The notes beneath the pieces are model-generated. The model had not been told where the DNA came from, ran no database searches, and saw only the letters and a list, made by a program, of their open reading frames with translations. DNA of 13,226 nt from JAURFX01 sp038125265 (GTDB lineage: Bacteria > Pseudomonadota > Gammaproteobacteria > Steroidobacterales > Rariloculaceae). Position numbers and translations under genes: made by a program. Position 1 is the stretch's first letter; each line of letters begins with the position of its first letter. The stretch is taken from assembly GCA_038125265.1 (NCBI GenBank), contig JAYPDM010000028.1, positions 1 through 13,226 of the forward strand. Direction: 5' to 3'. Positions 7,367 through 13,226 of this stretch are shown piece after piece.

Positions 7367-8143
7367 CTACGCGAATTGTACTTTACTTGTATCCTTGTCT
7401 ATATCAAATTTAAGAATATTCTGTGCTAAATATTCATAATTGTTAAAGATTGGGGTTGTTTTACCCATATTTATTGCAGGGTTTGAATCAAACCAGCTGC
7501 GATTGTAGTCATCACTATAAAGTAAAGAGCCAATATAAGATAAATCGCAGCCAATGTATTTGGCTGAAATAATCCTCATTTTCTCAAACATATCCTTTCC
7601 ATCATTTTCCGTACGAACTTTGTTTGGCAGATAAATTAGATTATTTATTTCGTGCTTTTTATATAAAACCTTTGCCAATGAGTAAGCATCAGATACAGAG
7701 GAGGGCTCATTAGTCCCAATAATAATTTTGTGATGGCACGCTGAAAGAAAATCTAGAACGCTTGAATTTATACCGGCAGAGACATCCACAATCATACAAT
7801 CATAATTATCAATAATTTCTTTCAATATGTTTATTACCTGATGATTTTTGCTAGTGTCAGTGCTTAATACATCATCAAGTCCATTACCACCACTTACTAA
7901 ATGGATTTGCTCATCAAGTGGAGTGATAATATCTAGAATAGTACTGACACCGTTCAGAACATCAATTATGTTTCCCTTCAGTTGCTTTTTTAAGGCTATA
8001 TGGATGTTGCCCAAACCCAAATCTGCATCAAATATCAGCACTTTTCTATTAAGAGACGCTAAAAAAAATGCTAAATTTATTGCAAATGTGGTCTTGCCGA
8101 CACCGCCTTTACCACTTGCTATGCCTATTACTTTCGTAGCCAT
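7367..8143 (-). CDS. flhG: FlhG (FleN), MinD-type ATPase controlling flagellar number
   Basis: 258 residues. FlhG is a MinD/ParA-class ATPase that, with FlhF, limits the number and sets the place of polar flagella. The deviant Walker A motif SGKGGVGKTT is at residues 10-19, Walker A' (FDADLGLGN) at 38-46, and the switch II motif DVSAG at 120-124. A hydrophobic-amphipathic end (about 235-246) may be the membrane-binding helix. ATG at 8143 has AGGG about 8 bases upstream and lies 8 bases after the flhF stop. No other start codon exists between this ATG and the upstream in-frame stop, so the protein begins right at the ATPase fold and lacks the N-terminal extension with the DQAxxLR motif through which FlhG activates FlhF GTPase elsewhere. 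This absence matches the degenerate FlhF next door. Confidence 0.92.
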   Translation of the reverse strand: MATKVIGIASGKGGVGKTTFAINLAFFLASLNRKVLIFDADLGLGNIHIALKKQLKGNIIDVLNGVSTILDIITPLDEQIHLVSGGNGLDDVLSTDTSKNHQVINILKEIIDNYDCMIVDVSAGINSSVLDFLSACHHKIIIGTNEPSSVSDAYSLAKVLYKKHEINNLIYLPNKVRTENDGKDMFEKMRIISAKYIGCDLSYIGSLLYSDDYNRSWFDSNPAINMGKTTPIFNNYEYLAQNILKFDIDKDTSKVQFA

Positions 8144-8151
8144 AAATAACC

Positions 8152-9114
8152 CTAATCTAAGTAATTCGAAAAATGCATTTGCAATAAATCACAAATTTTA
8201 TTTTTAAAGTGATTTTTTTCTACAATCACTAAATTATTAGTAAAGTCTCCATATACTGTTGCTAAGTAAGGGCTTATATTTGCTTGGATTAAAAATTGAT
8301 GTATTGACCAAGAAAAATAAGGAGCTTCTAAATCAGATAATATTAAGGAGTCCCAGCGTTTCTGCCGGAAAAGATGCATGCAGTATGCATAGTCGGAACT
8401 TGCAGGAAGAAGTAATATATTCTGTGAAAAGATGTTGGCATGGTGTAGTTCTTCGATATCTTTTGTATCAGCAATATCTACAATATAAACATAATTATCA
8501 AAGTCAAAAACATAATCTAAATTATTTATGGGCGTGCTATTAGTGTCGTAAGAATTATTAATCGAATTAATTTCAAAAATAAATTTGTTTTCGACCTTAA
8601 TGGTCTTAATCTTCTTCTTCTGAAAAATGCTGATCTGCCTAGATAATTGCTCCAAAATAGCAGTCTTATCGCTTGAATTTCCAAAAACGTTGTAGATGTT
8701 TGCATCTAAAGAAAATTCTTTTGGGAATGAATATAGTTTTTCTAAGCCTGCCCCAAATTGCTGTATTAGATCATTAATAGACTTTGGTGTGACAATGAAA
8801 GAAAGTAATTTATTCTTAAATTCTTTATTTAATGGGAGATCATCAAGATAATTTTTTAAATAAAAATAAAAAATATTTTCATCGTTACAAGATTTAATAA
8901 CATCGGCATTTTTATCTAATAAATCATCAACTCTGTCCATATAGTTTGGAATCTGAGCTGGCATATTTTCAGCAGGTTTGTCGTGGCATACAAAAATAAT
9001 TTCATTATTTAAATCTTTAATTCTATTTAAAATAACTGCATCAGATCCAAATTTATTTTGAATATCGTTTAGCACATTTAATTTTGAGCCACTCTTTACT
9101 ATATCAATTCTCAT
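8152..9114 (-). CDS. flhF: FlhF homologue with degenerate GTPase motifs
   Basis: 320 residues in the flhF position; FlhF is an SRP-type GTPase that places the flagellum at the pole. The N-terminus (1-45) fits the FlhF B domain, with FGSDAVILNR matching the usual GPDAVILSNR. The GTPase domain keeps its order but not its motifs. The P-loop, usually GPTGVGKTT, reads GNSSDKTA (145-152), one residue short, without the inner glycines. The DTAG switch motif reads DIADTK (213-218). The TKLDE guanine-recognition motif reads SDLEA (260-264) in the matching context DSLILSDLEA. The reading frame is intact, overlaps the end of flhA by 11 bases and leads into flhG, so it looks maintained rather than a pseudogene. 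GTP binding is probably lost, leaving a structural placement protein. An unrelated protein is unlikely given position and the matches. Confidence 0.78.
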   Translation of the reverse strand: MRIDIVKSGSKLNVLNDIQNKFGSDAVILNRIKDLNNEIIFVCHDKPAENMPAQIPNYMDRVDDLLDKNADVIKSCNDENIFYFYLKNYLDDLPLNKEFKNKLLSFIVTPKSINDLIQQFGAGLEKLYSFPKEFSLDANIYNVFGNSSDKTAILEQLSRQISIFQKKKIKTIKVENKFIFEINSINNSYDTNSTPINNLDYVFDFDNYVYIVDIADTKDIEELHHANIFSQNILLLPASSDYAYCMHLFRQKRWDSLILSDLEAPYFSWSIHQFLIQANISPYLATVYGDFTNNLVIVEKNHFKNKICDLLQMHFSNYLD

Positions 9115-11215
9115 TGTCTACGCTCTCACTTAACTGACCTATTCTACATGTGACCTTAATTTTTTGATCTTCAGGTATTTCTGAATAAGAAAATACTCTT
9201 AATTCGGTTATTCTTTGTTTTATAAATCGAGCCAACCATGGTCTTACAGGTGGGGCAACTACCAATGTAATTTCATCACCCGAAGCAAAGGCGCTATCTA
9301 CCTCTTTTTTGATTGAAGTTACTAAATCTTCTAGCAGGGTAGGATCTATAAGAGGCTCATTTTTATTACTGCTGTTTTCCAGACTGTTAATTAAGATCTG
9401 TTCTAGATTTGGATCTAATGTCATTACATTGAGCTCATCTCCGAGGCCAACTATTTCTTGCAGCATTAAATGTCCAATCTTTGGTCTAACTAATTCCGTA
9501 AGTTCGTCAGCATTCTGAGTCTTTGATGACTCTGTTAAAAGTGTAGCTAAAATTGTACGCATATCTTTAATAGATATTGATTCGTAAAGAAGGTTTCTCA
9601 AGACCTGCATTATTGTAGCCACAGTTAACTTTTCTGGGACAAGATCCTCAACTAATTTAGGTGAGATATTGGTCATCTTATCTAATATCTCTCTTGTTTC
9701 ATCGTGGCCCAATAACTCATAAGAATTATTTTTCAATAGAGCATTTATATGTGTTGCAATGACCGTAGAGCCGTCAACAATTGTGTACCCAAGAGTTTTT
9801 GCATAATCAGAATCAGAAGTATTTATCCAAAAAGCGTCCAATCCAAAAGCAGGCTCTTTGGTTGGTATACCGTCAAGCGGCGTTTCAATTCCACCGGGAT
9901 TAATTGCTAAATCTTTATTAATTTCGATGCTTCCTTTCGCTCTAACTACTCCTTTTAATACAATATTATAGGAGAGGGGGTCTAAATTAAGATTATCTCT
10001 AATACGAATCGGCTGAACTAAGAATCCGAGCTCAGTAGACAGTTTTTTTCTTACCCCTTTAATTCTTGAGAGCAAAACGCCGCTATCATTCTCACTAACT
10101 AATGGTATTAATCCATACCCAATTTCAAGCCCAATAGTGTCTATATGTTCTATGTCACCCCAATCTAAGTCAGATTCCTTATTTTCTGTTTCTTGTTTAA
10201 ATTTGATTTGATCATCTAACTCTTTCTTTTCATTCTTTTCATTTATATGAGCAATAAAAAAGAGAATAGTACTACCCAATATAAAAAATATGTGTGGCAT
10301 GCCAGGTATTACACCAAGAATGAATAAAACAAGTGATGTAATTTTTAATGCCGTTGGGTTTTTTAGTTCAAGGCCTGCCTGATTTGCAGTTGATTCTGTC
10401 GTGGTAACCCTGGTAACAATAATTGCCGTTGATAAAGAAAGGAGGAGGGAGGGAATTTGCGCTACCAGACCATCACCAATCGTTAACAATATGTATATTT
10501 CTGCTGCGTCATCAAATGATAGGTTATGTTGTGTAGTACCAACTATTAAGCCACCTATGATATTTATTGCTAATATCAAGATACCGGCTATTGCATCTCC
10601 TCGAACAAATTTTGAAGCACCGTCCATAGATCCAAAGAAGTCTGATTCTTGAGCTACCTCTTGTCTTCTTTGTAGTGCCTCTTCTTGGTTAATTATTCCG
10701 GCATTTAGATCTGCATCTATAGCCATTTGTTTTCCTGGAAGTGCATCCAATGTAAATCTGGCTATTACTTCAGATGTCCTCCCGGCACCCTTAGTAACAA
10801 CTATAAAATTTATTATCATGAGAATGATAAATATTATGAAACCTACTACGTAGTTGCCCGCTATAACAAATTCGCCAAATGATGCTATGACGTCACCAGC
10901 TGCGTCAGGCCCCTCATTCCCCCTCAATAGTACAATCCTTGTCGATGCAACATTGAGGCTCAATCGCAGCATTGTGGCTATCAACAGGATTAGGGGAAAT
11001 GAAGAAAACTCAAGTGGTTTGTGGACATTGATGCTAATCATGACAATCACTAGCCCTGTCATGATGTTAAAAGTAAACAAAATATCTAAAGCCATCGAAG
11101 GCAAAGGGATAACCAGCATCGCCATGATTGCCAGGAACAGCAGAGGGATGGCAAGGTTCTTTAGGGTAGACAAATTTGAAAATTGTCTGAAATTTGACAC
11201 TAAAATATCATTCAT
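9104..11215 (-). CDS. flhA: FlhA, flagellar type III export gate protein
   Basis: 703 residues from ATG 11215. FlhA forms the inner-membrane export gate ring whose cytosolic domain docks chaperone-substrate complexes. The first ~330 residues hold about eight transmembrane helices and the FHIPEP-family signature (RIVLLRGNEGPDAAGDVI; INFIVVTKGAGR; LDALPGKQMAIDADLNAG). The functionally essential Asp of FVRGDAIAG falls at residue 207, one off the Salmonella position 208, which supports this start. The C-terminal cytosolic domain (about 345-703) is full length, with IVDGSTVIATH and a VVAPPVRPWL segment. A longer GTG-started reading from 11314 exists, but its start lies upstream of the expected transcription start of the sigma-54 site at 11292-11307. 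First gene of the operon; its end overlaps flhF by 11 bases. Confidence 0.96.
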   Translation of the reverse strand: MNDILVSNFRQFSNLSTLKNLAIPLLFLAIMAMLVIPLPSMALDILFTFNIMTGLVIVMISINVHKPLEFSSFPLILLIATMLRLSLNVASTRIVLLRGNEGPDAAGDVIASFGEFVIAGNYVVGFIIFIILMIINFIVVTKGAGRTSEVIARFTLDALPGKQMAIDADLNAGIINQEEALQRRQEVAQESDFFGSMDGASKFVRGDAIAGILILAINIIGGLIVGTTQHNLSFDDAAEIYILLTIGDGLVAQIPSLLLSLSTAIIVTRVTTTESTANQAGLELKNPTALKITSLVLFILGVIPGMPHIFFILGSTILFFIAHINEKNEKKELDDQIKFKQETENKESDLDWGDIEHIDTIGLEIGYGLIPLVSENDSGVLLSRIKGVRKKLSTELGFLVQPIRIRDNLNLDPLSYNIVLKGVVRAKGSIEINKDLAINPGGIETPLDGIPTKEPAFGLDAFWINTSDSDYAKTLGYTIVDGSTVIATHINALLKNNSYELLGHDETREILDKMTNISPKLVEDLVPEKLTVATIMQVLRNLLYESISIKDMRTILATLLTESSKTQNADELTELVRPKIGHLMLQEIVGLGDELNVMTLDPNLEQILINSLENSSNKNEPLIDPTLLEDLVTSIKKEVDSAFASGDEITLVVAPPVRPWLARFIKQRITELRVFSYSEIPEDQKIKVTCRIGQLSESVDNEN

Positions 11216-11291
11216 AATATCTAAATAAATCAATAAGATAGAATATTTATAGGCTAAAGCTCTTCTAAGCTTCGGATTTATAATAGAGATG

Positions 11292-11307
11292 TGCAATTTG
11301 TATGCCA
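11292..11307 (-). promoter_or_regulatory. Sigma-54 (-24/-12) promoter of the flhA operon
   Basis: On the minus strand TGGCAT (11307-11302), 5 bases, TTGCA (11296-11292), preceded by TG and followed by C. The consensus is TGGCAC-N5-TTGCW; the GG and GC dinucleotides have exactly the required 10-base gap, and ten of eleven consensus bases agree. Transcription would start near 11281, 65 bases before the flhA ATG. In Vibrio and Pseudomonas this operon is sigma-54 dependent, activated by FlrC/FleQ-type proteins, which fits. No activator site was identified. Confidence 0.7.
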
Positions 11308-11336
11308 CAGACACTATCTTTTTTGTGTTTCAATTT

Positions 11337-11363
11337 TAAAGAATGCCCTAAAAGTGACGATTA
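11337..11363 (+). promoter_or_regulatory. Possible sigma-28 (FliA) promoter of flgP-flgT
   Basis: TAAAGAAT (11337-11344), 11 bases, GACGATTA (11356-11363). Spacing is canonical; six of eight bases agree in each half with TAAAGTTT-N11-GCCGATAA. A start near 11371 gives a leader of about 35 bases. The AT-rich background makes chance matches likely, so this is moderate evidence. Confidence 0.4.
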
Positions 11364-11405
11364 TCTTTTGTAAGCATTTATCCAACAGAGCACTGGAAGC
11401 ATCTT

Positions 11406-11852
11406 ATGCAAGCAAGATATATATTTCTCATAGTCGCCATAGTATCGAGCACTGGCTGCTACACATACAATCCCCTTATAAATCAGTATGATAAGTACGA
11501 TAGCTATTATAAAGGAGCTATGCTCGAGGCTACCGGTTATTCTGTAATACAGTCCCACGAGGGGTCTGAGCCGCAACAGAGGTTGATGGCTATAAAAGCA
11601 GCAAGGCTAGACGCATTTAGGCAACTAGCGGAAGTTGTCTATGGTACTTATATTGACTCAACAACTACTGTCTCAGATTTGACGATAGGTGATGATGATT
11701 TTAGAGCTAGGGTAGAAGGCGTCATTTATGACGCAGAGTTAATAAAAATAGAGCCAATATCAGATGATACATACGCTGCAACATTAGGTTTGCCAAGAAG
11801 CTCGATTGACGACCTAAGAATGCTGTATATGAGATTAGTAAGCGCTAACTAA
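11406..11852 (+). CDS. flgP: FlgP-like outer-membrane flagellar lipoprotein (LPP20 family)
   Basis: 148 residues. ATG at 11406 has GGAAG at 11395-11399, 6 bases away. Residues 1-17 are a lipoprotein signal with lipobox STGC, lipid-modified Cys18, so the mature protein should be anchored to the outer membrane. Residues about 40-125 are the LPP20/FlgP-type domain: ATGYSVIQS, then LMAIKAARLDAFRQLAEVVYG (starting at residue 60), then TTVSDLTIGDDDFRARVEG and a conserved beta end with DDTYAATL. In Vibrio, FlgP is part of the outer-membrane ring system around the basal body and is needed for a stable flagellum. It is transcribed divergently from flhA and is followed 27 bases later by the FlgT-like gene, as expected for such a module. 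The LPP20 family also has non-flagellar members, but context favours FlgP. Confidence 0.85.
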   Translation: MQARYIFLIVAIVSSTGCYTYNPLINQYDKYDSYYKGAMLEATGYSVIQSHEGSEPQQRLMAIKAARLDAFRQLAEVVYGTYIDSTTTVSDLTIGDDDFRARVEGVIYDAELIKIEPISDDTYAATLGLPRSSIDDLRMLYMRLVSAN

Positions 11853-11879
11853 TAAATATTAAATTTCAGCTCGTACGCC

Positions 11880-13109
11880 ATGAAAATCTACTTTCAGATA
11901 TTTACAGCTTTAATTTCGATTATTAGTACATCCTTCCCTCAATTTGTGGCGGGCCAAAGTGAATTGGAGCAAGTCAAATCAGCGCTTGCAGAGGCAGCAC
12001 TATCTGGAAATGTCTCAGTAATGTCCAGTGCCTACATAAATGAAAATGGTAAGCTTATTGAATCGTCTTTCTTCAGAGGTTCAACTTCGATAAGAGGGAT
12101 AAGGGTATCTAACTATTTTAAGAATAGTTCAGATAGAGAATTTGATTTTCAGGATACTCTTTTTCGTGAAGACAATGAGTGTCTGGCCACGACTGATAGG
12201 AAATATAAAAATGATGTTGTGATATTTGTTTCAAGTGAGATCTCAGAAGATCCTGATAAAAATGCTATATCTAAAATTATTTTAGATAGCTTATTTCAAG
12301 AATTTGAAAATAGTAGAGCAGATATCTCAAATGCAGACATAAAAACAATCATTTTTCGCAAAAAAGAAACATCTACCGATTATGATTTGAGTTCTTACCA
12401 TAGGTTATCACTACCAAGAGACCAAAATTTGAATGATAGTTACCAATATAAGATAGAAGTATTAATAAATAGTGTAGATGTTGTGGATCAATATTCTAGG
12501 AAGATTATTAGTGGCAGTTATAAGCAACTAGTAAGAGGTACTAATTTTCTTGCTAGGGAGTTTGGTATAAAAAATAAGCTTTCTGGTTATACAAGTCCAA
12601 ACCAATTGATAAAATTTAATGTAAATATCGAGTTAGAAAAAAAAATAACCTCTAATACTGGTCCATCTGAAATATTATCTACATATGATTTAGACTTTAT
12701 CTATAACCCAAAAACTAATCATTTTGATATAAAAGAGAGTCCGATAAAAAAAATTAGTAGCTATCTAGAATGGCCAATAGGTGCAGCAAAAACTGATGAG
12801 CTTACTAAAGTGCTAAGTCAATTTATCATATTAGCTCTAGAAGACATTGCATGCGATCTAGAAAATTACGTGGCAACTTACAATGGACTCTATACCTTGG
12901 ACATCGGCTCAGATCATGGATTAATGATAGGAGATAGATTTGTTTTAAGTCCAGACGAATTCACCGGATTTAGCGATGGGATAGATTCTAATACTTTGGA
13001 TAGAATCAAAATAGGTGCAGTCAGTGTTCTGGAGAACGATCGAGCAGAAATAACAATAATTGAAGGTGATGAATCCAATGAATCAATGCTTTTTGCGTTG
13101 CCCTTTTAG
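11880..13109 (+). CDS. flgT: FlgT-like flagellar H-ring protein
   Basis: 409 residues (Vibrio FlgT has about 377). Signal peptide at about 1-25, so a periplasmic product. The N-terminal part (27-105) matches the FlgT pattern: a helix with EQVKSALAEAALSGN followed by SVMSSAYINENGKLI and a strand region up to ECLA. A middle part follows (about 106-320), and the C-terminal domain (about 325-409) has YNGLYTLDIGSDHGLMIGDRFVL, the beta motif typical of FlgT C-terminal domains. Cys101 and Cys325 could pair in the periplasm. FlgT forms the H ring around the LP ring and helps the stator ring assemble in sodium-driven Vibrio motors. The middle domain is diverged, so the call rests on both ends, the size and the FlgP neighbour. 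No clear ribosome site at the ATG. Confidence 0.72.
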   Translation: MKIYFQIFTALISIISTSFPQFVAGQSELEQVKSALAEAALSGNVSVMSSAYINENGKLIESSFFRGSTSIRGIRVSNYFKNSSDREFDFQDTLFREDNECLATTDRKYKNDVVIFVSSEISEDPDKNAISKIILDSLFQEFENSRADISNADIKTIIFRKKETSTDYDLSSYHRLSLPRDQNLNDSYQYKIEVLINSVDVVDQYSRKIISGSYKQLVRGTNFLAREFGIKNKLSGYTSPNQLIKFNVNIELEKKITSNTGPSEILSTYDLDFIYNPKTNHFDIKESPIKKISSYLEWPIGAAKTDELTKVLSQFIILALEDIACDLENYVATYNGLYTLDIGSDHGLMIGDRFVLSPDEFTGFSDGIDSNTLDRIKIGAVSVLENDRAEITIIEGDESNESMLFALPF

Positions 13110-13122
13110 CTGGAATTGAAAT

Positions 13123-13226
13123 ATGAAGAATATAAAACTTATAGTTAGTATTTCATTATTGACTTTTATTTTTTTTAAGCAAGTTTATGGCGCAGAGTCA
13201 AATATAGACAATGCCCTAAGGGTATT
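13123..13226 (+). CDS. Start of an exported protein, third gene after flgP-flgT (cut by window edge)
   Basis: ATG at 13123, 13 bases after the flgT stop, open for 34 codons to the right edge. The visible part is a classical signal peptide: Lys-rich start (MKNIK), hydrophobic core with LLTFIFF, and a cleavage-like end VYGA-E at about residues 22-25, then SNIDNAL. There is no lipobox Cys. By position it could be another outer-ring or assembly protein (flgO is the usual partner of flgP in Vibrio), but too little is visible to name it. Confidence 0.65.
   Translation, partial: MKNIKLIVSISLLTFIFFKQVYGAESNIDNALRV

Noticed and set aside
7733..7749. TGGCACG inside flhG as a sigma-54 -24 element
   Set aside because: No TTGC-type -12 element follows at the required spacing, it lies within coding sequence and points against the operon.
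8152..9114. Reading the flhF gene as a pseudogene
   Set aside because: The frame is complete, of reasonable length, overlaps flhA and is properly spaced to flhG; changes are confined to nucleotide motifs without stops or frameshifts.
11259..11274. AAGCT...AGCTT inverted repeat in the flhA leader as an RNA regulatory hairpin
   Set aside because: The stem is only 5 bp and such repeats are expected by chance in AT-rich DNA.
11216..11314. GTG start adding 33 residues to FlhA
   Set aside because: The extra stretch lies over the sigma-54 promoter, begins upstream of the predicted transcript, and the essential Asp aligns with Salmonella numbering only with the ATG at 11215.
11361..11576. Minus-strand frame of 71 codons opposite the start of flgP
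   Set aside because: It overlaps the lipoprotein signal and conserved domain of FlgP and the control region, and shows no ribosome site or recognisable motif.

Overview
The window is AT-rich (by eye about one third G+C) and holds part of a polar-type flagellar gene region from a gammaproteobacterium, most likely an uncultured marine lineage. The reasons are the gene order flhA-flhF-flhG-fliA behind a sigma-54-type promoter (the Vibrio/Pseudomonas arrangement) and the linked FlgP and FlgT homologues, which are outer-membrane flagellar parts best known from Vibrio. No RNA gene, CRISPR array, insertion sequence or prophage gene was seen, and no gene-free stretch exceeds 300 bases.

Layout from left to right. 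1-1988 (minus) is the N-terminal 662 codons of a secreted BspA-like leucine-rich-repeat protein that runs off the left edge. 2157-2330 (plus) is a 57-residue membrane protein of the DUF5652 type. 2364-4310 (minus) is an MltD-like lytic transglycosylase with LysM domains. 4480-5442 (plus) is an unrecognised one-pass membrane protein with a Lys-rich cytosolic tail and a coiled-coil domain. 5444-11215 (minus) is one tight operon read in the order flhA, flhF, flhG, fliA and two unrecognised genes. 11406-13109 (plus) is flgP then flgT, followed by the start of a third exported protein cut by the right edge.

How it fits together. A -24/-12 (sigma-54) site precedes flhA, so the export gate FlhA, the placement and number proteins FlhF and FlhG, and the flagellar sigma factor FliA would be made together. 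Four candidate FliA (sigma-28) promoters were found by eye, ahead of the LRR gene, the transglycosylase gene, the coiled-coil gene and flgP. Their -10 elements are variants of GTCGATTA rather than the classical GCCGATAA. If real, most of the surrounding genes form a late flagellar regulon driven by the sigma factor encoded between them.

The most unusual point is the flhF-position gene. It keeps the FlhF N-terminal region and overall fold order, but has lost the GTP-binding motifs. The neighbouring FlhG keeps its ATPase motifs but has no room for the N-terminal helix that activates FlhF GTPase in other species. The FliA region that reads the -10 element also lacks the usual DWxPR motif, which may go with the variant promoters.
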